DNA of 64,000 nucleotides from Pseudomonas nunensis (GCF_024296925.1 NZ_CP101125.1:436501-500500), one strand, 5' to 3'; positions 19,601 to 27,993 are shown, counted from the first letter of the stretch. Notes: generated from the letters alone by a model not told the origin. Translations and numbers: made by a program.

Positions 19601-20916
19601 GTTTTGATCCCATGAATGCGCTCGGGACGGCGCGCCGGTTTTCCAGTGTTGGCCTGCGATACGGCTTCGTGGTCGGCGATGTGAAGGACGGTGCGTTTGC
19701 CCTGCGCCTGGCCGCCAGCCGACTTGCCCGGTTGTCCCCGGCCAATGCCATGTCGCTTGGGTCAGGGATTCAGGTGGTCAAGTTCCGGGTAAGCAGCCAG
19801 GTGACCCAGACACTGGACTGGGGACAGACGCTGGTGGAACAGGTCACGGTGGTATCGGCGATCAGTGGCAAGCCGATGGCGGGTTTGGCCGTGACCTGGC
19901 GCAGTCCTGGTCTTGGTGAAGTGACATCCGTGACGGATTTCTATGGTGTGGCGAAGATCAACTTCATTCCGACGCAACCGGGCGTGGCGCAGTTGACGGC
20001 GACGGTTGGGGATGCGCTGTACTCGGAGTCGACCACCCTGGACTTCACCCTGAACGAACCACGCAAAATCGTTGAGTTGATTGAACTGGCCGCCACCGAG
20101 CAGGAGCCTGCGCGCGTACGGATCAAGGTGGCCTCCAGCCGCACCGGCGAACCGCTGCAAGGCGTGAGTGTGATGTGGGAGTTGAACGGTTCACGCTTAC
20201 CGTCTGGTTTGACCGATGCCGACGGGTTTGCCTGGTTGGACTTTACGCTGGTCGTCGAACAGGAGAACACGGTGGTGGCCATGGTGGAGGGTGGTGAGGG
20301 TGGTTGGGACATGGCGCTGCTGGGTTTGGATCAGGTGATAGTGCCGGTCATCGACGCCCTTGTCTGTGACAGAATCCATAGCTTCACCGGTTATAAGGTG
20401 ACCGCCCGGGCACTGGTGCTTGAATCGGTCAGTGGCAAACCATTGCAAGGCATAAGGATCAATTGGAGTTTTGCGGGGCAGGCACTGCCGGTTTCCACCT
20501 CCGGCACTGGCGGCATCGCACTGATAACTTTTGAGACGCGCCCCGCCGGTGAGCTTGATCTGGTGGCTTCACTGGCGTCCGGCCTGCCAGGGAGCAAGAC
20601 ACAGCGCATCAGTGTGGAGCCGTTGCCCACGGTGTTATTGCGCGGTATCTACGCGTCGCCCGTTTCTATCCGGGTAGGCCGGCCATCGGCGATCAGGGTA
20701 CAGGTGGTCAAGGGGCTGACGACGCCGGTGGAGGGGATTTTGGTGAGATGGATGGTCAATGGCAACCCGCGGGAGCAGACCTACACTAACGATCAGGGCT
20801 GGGCTCAATTCAACTTCGTGGGCACGACGGCTGGCAATGTCGCGATTGCGGCGGCGGTAGACAACCCAGTGGGCACGGTGACGGTGTCTACGACGGTCCA
20901 GGTGACCAACACCTGA
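16597..20916 (+). CDS. Giant Ig-like repeat protein with N-terminal carbohydrate-binding-like domain, island gene 4
   Basis: 1439 aa, leaderless, translationally coupled to the TcaB-like gene (8-bp overlap; AGAGGAGAAA upstream). Residues about 8-170 look like a jelly-roll carbohydrate-binding domain (NLVVNGDFSQATDNW at the start). Then two module types alternate. Type A (Big_1-like, about 85 aa) occurs near 307-392, 521-608, 855-938, 1070-1155, 1166-1248, 1261-1344 and 1351-1438; it has 'GxPVxGxxVxW' and 'TDxxGWAxxxF' patterns. The first three end in a DPW/SPW motif. Type B (about 95 aa) occurs near 418-508, 638-728, 748-848 and 968-1064, with 'LxWxGxxxxxLG' patterns. The position in the operon suggests it works with the split TcA, possibly as a receptor-binding partner; this is inference. 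No terminator is obvious before the convergent DUF58 gene. Confidence 0.75.
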   Translation: MRDPVVQANFNLVVNGDFSQATDNWTKHPANTREVSLAEEMYQGQMTRFLRVGNGASVSQVVKVPKALGAEARYVLSFLCEVRYSGTGRLLIEMVDQPENNQEVALRLGQARHEEEDRARLLDGQPLAFLPIVYEVPLDLPLQSQDSIRLRVYSPTGGTGNVSVCITRIHLALHLPPMVLQTLKLDEEVLPATGVLPLCLGAPIVSPHRLAFVPVPDHPWLGTQAALTVDDNPRGVIRSEPDWGVDHPLESAWTMYTPWFDDEGPHLFTMQLVNQYTAEPYPIAVSLGHHRLVFREELEAAYYPVLEYGQTVSLGVQVASFYTGQTLDGRAVSWAVVGQGVQGASLTDEDGWAYFEYVPMAAGDFTIEATVASPYYASGNVSTTLPVRVLATDPWNTLLSVVEGVETRWKEKTGYPNRGSGYPLQVRLPADHLLSGSEMHLYWSGDSAEQLGVAVNPALGSAVPVNGRDLLWTLTSEDHLDGRFELWMVCSKLKLSSPKKTMSLARNLVRIGEWREANKFPVVDENENVLLRIQAVHVLVSGDGDPVVNALVDWITPEGPMPTVTTGTGGWASLQYTPGSDGDLVVTARVRAHEEAVAVEHAFNVKALASSPWKSEVRILLDNVEVDRVVLGLLCWRGRSHQLRIEPLAGSTLIGQPVTLNWRGTPTAIGLVASDIGTPRTLTATGLEWTLASSLPASVSSLFELTLSSTRLASDRDLFGRLIATDLAEEASLILDQVAAAPGDQALYPCLGAVHRFSLLPHALSPLVGLSTTLAWTGMSPEQLGASVNPPLAQSQVFGDGGTRWSLDFTASAAPGIFALAPELPQLGLRATANEMILAHNKVRIEAWRETAVDPVVGQEPVWIWIRAFSHFTDRAVEQVSVKWLAGEQSTEVKTDAEGWSGFAFAPTVARQQPIEAVLVSPYDGYEDKRSMMVTVLASDPWEGVTVSFDGQPPVPWGRKTSFPRRKGNHELEVMAADSSPLFDQDLVLGLTGTGPAELGIRFDPMNALGTARRFSSVGLRYGFVVGDVKDGAFALRLAASRLARLSPANAMSLGSGIQVVKFRVSSQVTQTLDWGQTLVEQVTVVSAISGKPMAGLAVTWRSPGLGEVTSVTDFYGVAKINFIPTQPGVAQLTATVGDALYSESTTLDFTLNEPRKIVELIELAATEQEPARVRIKVASSRTGEPLQGVSVMWELNGSRLPSGLTDADGFAWLDFTLVVEQENTVVAMVEGGEGGWDMALLGLDQVIVPVIDALVCDRIHSFTGYKVTARALVLESVSGKPLQGIRINWSFAGQALPVSTSGTGGIALITFETRPAGELDLVASLASGLPGSKTQRISVEPLPTVLLRGIYASPVSIRVGRPSAIRVQVVKGLTTPVEGILVRWMVNGNPREQTYTNDQGWAQFNFVGTTAGNVAIAAAVDNPVGTVTVSTTVQVTNT

Positions 20917-20932
20917 TAGCCATCGTGACGAG

Positions 20933-22264
20933 TTAGAGGGCTCCGGCCTTTTTCCAGCTCAGGTAGCGCGTCACCAACCCGGCCCCCAACTCGGCGGGCC
21001 GGGCTTCCAGCACTGGCACTCCATGGGTGTTCAGTCGCTCATGCAGTTCGGCCCGTGCATTCAAGTAATCCACCGTGCCGCAATACATCAACGCTTCGGG
21101 CAAGGTTTGCACCGGCGCTTGGCGCAGTTCATCGAGGGTGTCTTCGCGCAGGCTGGCGACCATTACCCGGTGCTGTTGCCCCAGGCGTTGCACGGCGTTG
21201 AGCAGTTCATCGTCATCTTCATCGCGCAGGTTGGTGACCAGCACCACCAGTGATCGGCGCTTCTGCCGGGCGAGCAACTGGCTGACGGCGGCCTGGTAGT
21301 CGGCGGGGCGTTGGGTGTTGTCGAGGTCGTAGACGCCGTTGAGCAAGACCTTGAGCTGGCCGGGGCCTTTGACCGGGGCGAGGTAGCGCGGTTGATCACA
21401 GGAAAAAGTACTCAGGCCCACCGCATCGCCCTGACGCAGGGCCACATAACTGAGCAGCAGGCAGGCATTCAGCGCGTGGTCGAAATGGCTCAGTTCGCCA
21501 TCCTGGCTGCGCATCCGTCGGCCGCAATCGAGCATGAAAATAATCTGCTGATCCCGTTCGTCCTGATACTCACGGGCAATCGGCGTGCGTTGGCGGGCGG
21601 TGGCTTTCCAGTCGATCTGGCGCAGGCTGTCACCTTCACGGAACTCACGCAGTTGGTGAAACTCCAGCCCCAAGCCACGGCGCTGGCGCTGTCGAACGCC
21701 GAGTTGGCTGAGCCAGTTATCCACCGCCAGCAACTGGCCGCCGTAGAGGCGGGCGAAGTCCGGGTAGACACGGGTGGTGTCGGTTACGTCTAGCAAGCGT
21801 TTGTCAGACCACAGGCCCAGTGGGCTTGGCAGGTTGATTTCGCAGTGTTCGAAGGCGAAGTGCCCACGCCGCAAGGGCCGCAGGCGATAGCGGATCAGGC
21901 TGCGTTGGCCTGGTTGCAGTTCGACGGCTTGCGGCAGGTGTTCGACGCTCAGGCCGTCGGGGGCGTGATCGAAGATCTGCACGTTCAGCGGCTGGGCAAA
22001 ATCATGCTCAACTTCTAACTGCACTTCGCCCCAGCGACCCAGTGCCAGACTGCCGGGCATGAACCGTTTGAGGCGCGGCGAAGGCAGGCGCTTGAGGCGG
22101 ATGGCGTCGTAGACCGCCAGTACCAGCAGCGCCAGCAACAGCGCCCAACTGATCGATTGCAGGTTTTTCGGTGTCGCAATGTCGAGCGCCCGCAGTGTTC
22201 CCAGCGCGATGCCCAGGGCGAGCAGGACGGATAGCCAGATCAGCAAGAGGCGAGAAGGCTTCAT
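20933..22264 (-). CDS. DUF58 domain protein
   Basis: 443 aa. Two membrane helices lie at the N-terminus (about 6-25 and 38-56). The DUF58 core follows, with LEFHQLREFREGDSLRQIDWKATARQ and a von Willebrand A-like start IIFMLDCGRRMRS. DUF58 proteins nearly always pair with MoxR ATPases, as here. They are thought to act in assembly or activation of envelope or metal-dependent complexes, but the substrate is not known. The gene is last in the minus-strand operon. It is separated from moxR by 154 bp that hold a REP doublet, unlike the other operon junctions, which overlap. Its 3' end is 16 bp from the convergent Ig-repeat gene. Confidence 0.85.
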   Translation of the reverse strand: MKPSRLLLIWLSVLLALGIALGTLRALDIATPKNLQSISWALLLALLVLAVYDAIRLKRLPSPRLKRFMPGSLALGRWGEVQLEVEHDFAQPLNVQIFDHAPDGLSVEHLPQAVELQPGQRSLIRYRLRPLRRGHFAFEHCEINLPSPLGLWSDKRLLDVTDTTRVYPDFARLYGGQLLAVDNWLSQLGVRQRQRRGLGLEFHQLREFREGDSLRQIDWKATARQRTPIAREYQDERDQQIIFMLDCGRRMRSQDGELSHFDHALNACLLLSYVALRQGDAVGLSTFSCDQPRYLAPVKGPGQLKVLLNGVYDLDNTQRPADYQAAVSQLLARQKRRSLVVLVTNLRDEDDDELLNAVQRLGQQHRVMVASLREDTLDELRQAPVQTLPEALMYCGTVDYLNARAELHERLNTHGVPVLEARPAELGAGLVTRYLSWKKAGAL

Positions 22265-22278
22265 AGGCGCGCGCTTTC

Positions 22279-22397
22279 TGTGGCGAGGGAGCTTGCTCCC
22301 GCGGGGCTGCGAAGCGGCCTCAAAATGTCAGGTCGACCGCGCTCGCCGGATTTACGACTGCTGCGCAGCCGAGCGGGAGCAAGCTCCCTCGCCACAG
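22279..22397. repeat. REP doublet, GAGGGAGCTTGCTCCC type, inside an operon
   Basis: Inverted copies TGTGGCGAGGGAGCTTGCTC (start) and its complement at the far end, with about 65 bp between. It is a different REP family from the other doublets here. It sits between moxR and the DUF58 gene, which are otherwise in the same transcription unit. Confidence 0.85.
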
Positions 22398-22418
22398 GGG
22401 GTGTGTGCGCGGCGGCGA

Positions 22419-23417
22419 TCACAGGCGCGGCGCCGGGACTTGTTCGAGCATCTGGCCGAGTACCTGATCGACATCCAGCCCTTCGATATCCAGCTCCGGT
22501 GCAATCCGTACGCGATGGCGCAACACCGCCAGTGCACAGCCCTTTATGTCATCCGGGATCACGAACTCGCCACCGCGCAACAATGCTCGCGCCCGGGCGC
22601 AACGCACCAGCGCAATCGAGGCGCGCGGGCCGGCGCCGAGGGTCAGGCCGGGCCAGGTGCGCGTGGCGCGGGCCAGGCGGATCGCGTAGTCGAGCACCTG
22701 TTCGTCGAGGGGCAATTCGCTGGCGATCCGTTGCAACGCCATCACGTCCTTGGCTTGCAGCACGGTGCGCAGTGGCTGCACATCAAGCATGTCGGCCCGG
22801 GTCGAACGGGTGACCTGGCGCACCATGTCCAGTTCCTGCTCGGCGTCGGGATAGTCCATGCGCACCTTGAGCATGAAGCGATCCAGTTCGGCTTCCGGCA
22901 GGGGGTAAGTGCCTTCTTGTTCGATCGGGTTTTGCGTGGCGAGCACCATGAACGGTTGCGCGATCGGTAGTGCCCGACCTTCGAGCGTCACTTGGCGTTC
23001 CTGCATCGCTTCAAGCAGCGCCGCCTGAGTTTTCGCCGGGGCGCGGTTGATCTCATCGGCGAGCAACAGGTTGGTGAACAGCGGACCTTTACGCAGTTTG
23101 AACTGCTCGGTCTGCAGGTCGTACACCGCATGCCCGGTGACGTCGCTGGGCATCAGGTCCGGGGTGAACTGGATACGCGCGAACTCGCCACCGAAGCAAC
23201 GCGCCAGTGCCCGCACCAGCAAGGTCTTGCCCAGCCCCGGCACACCTTCGAGCAATACATGGCCGCCGGCAATCAGCGCGGTGAGCACGTTATCGATCAC
23301 GATGTCCTGGCCGATCACGGCTTTCTGCAATTCGCTGCGCACTGCCTGGGCCAATTGACTGGCGCGCTGGCGTTGCTGGGCGGCGTGGTTGGGTGTGCCG
23401 GGCTCGATGTCACTCAT
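22419..23417 (-). CDS. MoxR family AAA+ ATPase
   Basis: 332 aa. Walker A GVPGLGKT (about 59-66), Walker B LLADEINRAP (about 118-127), and the ATQNPIEQEGTYPLPEAELDRF segment typical of MoxR are intact. MoxR ATPases are chaperone-like and help activate protein complexes, usually with a VWA or DUF58 partner, here the next gene. The start overlaps the DUF4350 stop by 4 bp, so translation is coupled. Confidence 0.92.
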   Translation of the reverse strand: MSDIEPGTPNHAAQQRQRASQLAQAVRSELQKAVIGQDIVIDNVLTALIAGGHVLLEGVPGLGKTLLVRALARCFGGEFARIQFTPDLMPSDVTGHAVYDLQTEQFKLRKGPLFTNLLLADEINRAPAKTQAALLEAMQERQVTLEGRALPIAQPFMVLATQNPIEQEGTYPLPEAELDRFMLKVRMDYPDAEQELDMVRQVTRSTRADMLDVQPLRTVLQAKDVMALQRIASELPLDEQVLDYAIRLARATRTWPGLTLGAGPRASIALVRCARARALLRGGEFVIPDDIKGCALAVLRHRVRIAPELDIEGLDVDQVLGQMLEQVPAPRL

Positions 23418-24577
23418 AAGGCATTCCTCAAGGTTTGCAGGTGGGCGACCTGACGGCTGAACTCAGCGCTGGACAGCCGCTGTTTCGGGCGCGGGCTCAG
23501 GGCCTGGCTGATGGCGCGGGTGGGTTGCCGGGTCAGGCGCGCGAGCACCAGCCATTGTTCGGCAACCGCCAAGTGTTCGAAACCGGGATGACGGCGGCGG
23601 GCACGGCGCAAGATGTCTTGCTGCAAGCCGTGCAACAGGCTGTCCTGCCCATGGTGGCGCAGCATGAAATCGGCGCTGGCGCGCAGGTGTTCCTGAAGTT
23701 GGCGACGGGCTCGCGGCGCCGGTTGCAGCAACGGGCCATGGCGCACGCCGACGTGCCAGCAAGCGAGGCCAATCAGCGCAGCGAGGGCGACCAGCGCCTG
23801 GGGGAAATACCGCAGCAGCAAGGTCAGCAGCGAATCGTGATCGGTGTTGTACAGCAGCGTCACGCTGGTGTCGGCGTTCAGGTACCAGAGCAGCCAGGCA
23901 TTGTCGTATTGCTCGATGGCCGGGGCTTTCCACAGGTCGGCGTCGGTGATCACGGTGATCGAACCGAGCCCGTAGTTCAGTTGCATCATGTGCGTGGCCT
24001 TGCCACTGTTGGCCCAGGCCTGAGCGAGGTTCTTCGGGTCTTCGAGATGGAACGCGGTGTCGAAACTGACGTAGGCCGGCGCGTCTTCGTCTTCCAGGTA
24101 GAGCTTGGTCAGGTTGGGATAAGGATCGGGGTCTGGATCGGGGGGCAGATCCTTGAGGTCTTTGCTCAGGGATTGATGCAACTGCACCCGGTCGAGCAGC
24201 AGGTCATTGCTCTGGCCGGTTTTCTCATCCCACAACGACTCGGCGACGAATACCAGGCGGCCGCCGGCGCGGGTCCAGTTCAGTACTTGATCGATCTGGC
24301 GCGGGGTCATGTTCGAGCGGTCGCCGAACAGCAACAGGCTGTGCTGGCGCGGATCGATGCCGGGCAGCACGTCGAGGCTGTTCGCGTGCGTGACCGTGAC
24401 TCCCTGTTTGCGCAGAAATTGCTCCGCCGCCAGATACGGATTGGCCCGGGCTTCGGGGGAGGGGCCGTGATCGACGATCTCCTGATAGGGCGTGGCCTTG
24501 AGGTACAGATAAAAGCACAACGCGCCGAACAGCACCGCGAACACCGCGCCGAGGACTTGCCACCCACGCCGGTTCAA
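23414..24577 (-). CDS. DUF4350 domain membrane protein
   Basis: 387 aa. An N-terminal membrane helix (about 7-27) is followed by an extracytoplasmic DUF4350 region (YLAAEQFLRKQGVTV, LLLFGDRSNMTPRQIDQVLNW, GGRLVFVAES). A second hydrophobic segment near 255-275 (LVALAALIGLACWHVGVR) precedes a C-terminal cytoplasmic helical part. Such proteins occur in MoxR/DUF58 operons; no activity is known. It overlaps both neighbours by 4 bp (ATGA type). Confidence 0.82.
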   Translation of the reverse strand: MNRRGWQVLGAVFAVLFGALCFYLYLKATPYQEIVDHGPSPEARANPYLAAEQFLRKQGVTVTHANSLDVLPGIDPRQHSLLLFGDRSNMTPRQIDQVLNWTRAGGRLVFVAESLWDEKTGQSNDLLLDRVQLHQSLSKDLKDLPPDPDPDPYPNLTKLYLEDEDAPAYVSFDTAFHLEDPKNLAQAWANSGKATHMMQLNYGLGSITVITDADLWKAPAIEQYDNAWLLWYLNADTSVTLLYNTDHDSLLTLLLRYFPQALVALAALIGLACWHVGVRHGPLLQPAPRARRQLQEHLRASADFMLRHHGQDSLLHGLQQDILRRARRRHPGFEHLAVAEQWLVLARLTRQPTRAISQALSPRPKQRLSSAEFSRQVAHLQTLRNAL

Positions 24578-26121
24578 CGGGCGGCTCCCGGTTTGAACAG
24601 CGCGCGCCAGCCGTCACAGAGTTCCTGTTGCAACTGCGCTGGCGGCAGGCGATGCCCGTAGGCCAGGTTCTGCCAGTGGCGGGTCAGGGTTTGACTGAAG
24701 GCCAGCAACGCCGGTTGCTGCAGTTGCCCGATGCGTTCCAGCACCTGGCCTTCGGTGTCGGCGTCTTTCAAGGGCAGATTGAAGTCATGCAGCAATCGGC
24801 TGAGCAGCGCCCTATATAGCAGGCCGAGGGCTTCGCGAGGGTTGGTCTGCCAGAGCGCTTCGGCACTGGCGGCGACATCGGCGGGCAGGGTTTCGTGATG
24901 CACGTCCAGCCCGAACAATTGCTTCGGCGCCGGGCGTTCCACCTTGTGGTGCCGGGCTGGCCGGCGGCTGACAAACGCCTGCAACCAGTCGCGATAGCGC
25001 CAGATCAATAATCCGATGGCCGCGATTACGGTGCCCCACAGCAACACTTCGATCAGCGTGGCCAGGGCGCCGAAGCGTGGGTTGTCCAGCAGCCGCAGCA
25101 GCGCCTTCAACCATTCGGGCGTGGTGCCATCGTCCTTGGTTTTGGCTCCTTCGGGTTTGTCTTCGCCAAAACGATAACGGGTGACGGACTCCTTGTTCTT
25201 GAACGGCGGCTGCTCAAGGATCGCCTTGATGCTGTCCCGGGATGCCTGACTGGTCAGGGGTTGGTCAAGCAGGCGTGGCGTGTCCGGCGAAATCACCGGC
25301 TCGGCGGCCCACACGCTTTGCGCCGTCGGCATCATCACCAGCACTGCCAGTAACAGGGCGACCGCCGCGCTGCCCAGACGCTGGCGCATCCGGCGGAACA
25401 CCAGTTCGATGTCCCAGGCTTCCAGCACTGTGCGCCGGTTCAGGTAGAGGCTGAAACCGCAGGCCACATAGATCGGTTCCCACACCACCAGCACCAACGC
25501 GTAGAAGGCATTGGTCAGGTGTTCCAGCCAGCGCCAGTCGTGGGTGGTCGCGGCAATGAGGGTCTGCCAGTCCCAGTCGAGTTCGATCTGTTGCGGCAGC
25601 AGCAGGTAGAACAGCACCATCATGCCGATCCACAAGGCGCTTTCCAGATGCACGCCGATGATCGTCAGCCACTGCGCGGCGCCAGCGTTGCGTTGCAGCA
25701 GCACGCGCAAGCGCTGTTGGCGGGCCGTGCCATCCAGGCCTTCGAGTTGCACCACCGGCATCAGGAAACTGCGGCTCAGGCTGAGGCGACGCCAAGTCAG
25801 GCTGGCCAGCAATTGCGGCTTGAGCAGTCGTGGCCATTCGCGCAGGGCTTGTTTGAGGCTGGGGGGTTCACCGAACAGGGTTTTCGACAGGATGTACAAC
25901 GGCAGCCGTTCGAACGCCGGTTTGAGCCACCAGAAAATGAACACTGCCAGGGACGGCGAATCCCACAGCAGCAGGCTGAGCAGGATGAACACCGGCAAGG
26001 TCACGATGGCCCAACTGGTCATCAACAGCCGACGATGCCGTTGCGTCAGCAGCACGCCCAGGTCCATGGCTTCCCAGCTATTGCGTGGGCGAATCACCAC
26101 TGTGGCATCACTCAGGCGCAT
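24574..26121 (-). CDS. DUF4129 domain multi-pass membrane protein
   Basis: 515 aa with several membrane helices (about 34-55, 160-180, 210-235, 255-275 and one near 360-380). The C-terminal DUF4129 segment (ASAEALWQTNPREALGLLYRALLSRL and DTEGQVLERI) is the part often found fused to transglutaminase-like proteins. No transglutaminase gene is present here. It overlaps the SpoIIM-like gene by 14 bp and the DUF4350 gene by 4 bp. The role is inferred only from the operon. Confidence 0.8.
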   Translation of the reverse strand: MRLSDATVVIRPRNSWEAMDLGVLLTQRHRRLLMTSWAIVTLPVFILLSLLLWDSPSLAVFIFWWLKPAFERLPLYILSKTLFGEPPSLKQALREWPRLLKPQLLASLTWRRLSLSRSFLMPVVQLEGLDGTARQQRLRVLLQRNAGAAQWLTIIGVHLESALWIGMMVLFYLLLPQQIELDWDWQTLIAATTHDWRWLEHLTNAFYALVLVVWEPIYVACGFSLYLNRRTVLEAWDIELVFRRMRQRLGSAAVALLLAVLVMMPTAQSVWAAEPVISPDTPRLLDQPLTSQASRDSIKAILEQPPFKNKESVTRYRFGEDKPEGAKTKDDGTTPEWLKALLRLLDNPRFGALATLIEVLLWGTVIAAIGLLIWRYRDWLQAFVSRRPARHHKVERPAPKQLFGLDVHHETLPADVAASAEALWQTNPREALGLLYRALLSRLLHDFNLPLKDADTEGQVLERIGQLQQPALLAFSQTLTRHWQNLAYGHRLPPAQLQQELCDGWRALFKPGAAR

Positions 26122-27085
26122 GGCGACTCCGTCCGGCGAACAGCAGATACAGCGCCATCAGAATCCAGAGCCCGGCACCGACCAGGTATTTGGTCAGTGG
26201 CGTCGGCGCGGTCATGGATGACCAATAAGCTTCGATAAACGCCGCAATCAGCAGAAACAGCATCACCCCGCAAATCAGCAGCACGCTTTTACGCGCGGCG
26301 AAGCGCAAGGCTTCGGCCCGGGGTAGGCGCCCAGGCGCAATCAACGCCCAGCCCAGTTGCAAACCGGCGGCGCCGGACAAGGCGATCGCGCTCAACTCGA
26401 AAGCCCCGTGGCCAATCACGAATGACCAGAAGGTTTGCCCGTAGCCGATGTGGGTCAGGTGCCCGGCCACCGCGCCGATGGTCAAGCCGTTGAAGAACAG
26501 GAAAAACGCGCTGCCCAGACCAAACAGCAAACCGCTGGCGAAGGTCTGAAAGGCGATGCCGATGTTGTGCATGATGTAGTAGCCGAACATCACCCAGTCT
26601 TCGCTGGCCGCTCGTTCGGCCGAACGCCCGAGGTGCCCGGCGACCGGGTCGTACATGCTTTGCATCTCACTGACCTGATCGGCCGGGATCAGGTTGTAGA
26701 TCAGGTCCGGGAACAAATACACCAGCAGACCCATACCGACCAGACTGCCAAAAAACATCAGCCCGGCGGCGAGCACGAAGGGCCACTGTTGGCGCACCAG
26801 CCGCGGGAAGTCGGCCAGGATAAACGCCAGCGCGTTGGCCCCCAGTCGGCTGCGATGCCGATAAAACTGTTGATGCCCGCGCAGCACCTGATGCTGCAAC
26901 GAATCCACCAGGAAACTGCTGTAACCGCGCTCCCGGGCCAAGGCCAAATGGTGACAGAGGCGGCGATAGTCTTTCGGGAAACTGGCGATGCGTGAGGCGT
27001 CCTTGCCCCGTTCCAGACGGTCGAGGACGAGGGCGAATTGCTCCCATTCGGCCTTGTGGCGACTTTCGAAAAGGCTTTGCTTCAT
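26108..27085 (-). CDS. Stage II sporulation protein M-like membrane protein (SpoIIM/DUF95)
   Basis: 325 aa. A cytoplasmic N-terminal helical region (MKQSLFESRHKAEWEQF) is followed by at least five membrane helices and the family segment FGYYIMHNIGIAFQTFASG and GHGAFELSAIALSGAAGL. Despite the name, in non-sporulating bacteria these proteins accompany MoxR/RDD operons and have no sporulation role. It overlaps the RDD gene by 4 bp. Confidence 0.87.
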   Translation of the reverse strand: MKQSLFESRHKAEWEQFALVLDRLERGKDASRIASFPKDYRRLCHHLALARERGYSSFLVDSLQHQVLRGHQQFYRHRSRLGANALAFILADFPRLVRQQWPFVLAAGLMFFGSLVGMGLLVYLFPDLIYNLIPADQVSEMQSMYDPVAGHLGRSAERAASEDWVMFGYYIMHNIGIAFQTFASGLLFGLGSAFFLFFNGLTIGAVAGHLTHIGYGQTFWSFVIGHGAFELSAIALSGAAGLQLGWALIAPGRLPRAEALRFAARKSVLLICGVMLFLLIAAFIEAYWSSMTAPTPLTKYLVGAGLWILMALYLLFAGRSRHAPE

Positions 27086-27843
27086 GTGGGACCCAACAAG
27101 CCACGGGCGATGCCGTTGAGTTCGGCCACGGCTCGCGGTGGCGGAACCTGCAACGGTTGGGCGAGGATACTCGCCAATTCATTCACCCGTGCCGGGGAGA
27201 GCTCGCCCTGGCGTTCGGCAAAACCGAGGACGGCGCGCTGTTCGATGAGGGTCAGGGCAAAAGTCGGGCGCCGGGGTTGGGCGTCGGGCAGGTCGGGGCG
27301 GGTGAGCGGTTTTTCGCTGTAGATCACCAGCGTACCGGCGGCAATGTCACCCAGGCGTTTGAAGGTCGGATGTTGCAGGCAACTGATGGCGCCGAGGAAG
27401 TAGCCGAACGGCAGCAGGTCGACAAAACGCAGCAGGTTGCGCAGCAGCGAGGCCGACCAGCCAACTGGCGTGCCGTCGTCCTGCACCACCCGCAGGCCCA
27501 TCCACTGCTTGCCGGGCGAGCGGCCCTGGTTGAACACTTCGAACAGCACCATGTACCACCAACTGATCCCGAACAGCAGGATCGAGCCCAGCCCGGCACC
27601 GAGCTTGCCGAGAAACGCCAGGACGAAAAACAACAGGCCAAGGATCAACCCGCGCAAACCAAGGTCGATGCTGAACGCCAGGGCGCGGACCATCAACCCG
27701 GCCGGACGCAGTGGCAAGTCGATGCCTTCGGGCGTTTCGACTTGATACCGCGTGTCCAGAGGCGGGGACAGCGTCGCTTTCCTTGGCAGTGCTGTGGTCT
27801 CGAGCATGGGCAACCTGAATGATGTGGCCGGATCGGGATTCAA
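27082..27843 (-). CDS. RDD family membrane protein
   Basis: 253 aa and first gene of the minus-strand operon. The RDD signature is seen as RALAFSIDLGLRG, and GRSPGKQWMGLRVVQDDG is the typical second motif; two to three membrane helices lie between about 65 and 120. RDD proteins are small membrane proteins of uncertain, possibly transport, function. The operon promoter should lie in the 150 bp to the divergent sbcB gene. Confidence 0.85.
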   Translation of the reverse strand: MNPDPATSFRLPMLETTALPRKATLSPPLDTRYQVETPEGIDLPLRPAGLMVRALAFSIDLGLRGLILGLLFFVLAFLGKLGAGLGSILLFGISWWYMVLFEVFNQGRSPGKQWMGLRVVQDDGTPVGWSASLLRNLLRFVDLLPFGYFLGAISCLQHPTFKRLGDIAAGTLVIYSEKPLTRPDLPDAQPRRPTFALTLIEQRAVLGFAERQGELSPARVNELASILAQPLQVPPPRAVAELNGIARGLLGPT

Positions 27844-27993
27844 TGTCTATCCGATGCTAGCAGCCTCTCGGGTGAAAACGACATAACTATGTATTGCACG
27901 ATGCAAGGCAGCAAATGATTGAATGACAAGATGACTGGCCGCAGCGACTGGTCTGCGCCTAGACTTCGCCGGTCTTCAGTTCAGGAATAGCCC

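Noticed and set aside
16597..20916. Possible TcB or TcC (Rhs) gene downstream of the TcA halves
   Set aside because: No SpvB region, no RHS YD repeats and no conserved core-protease motif; only Ig-like modules and a carbohydrate-binding-like start.
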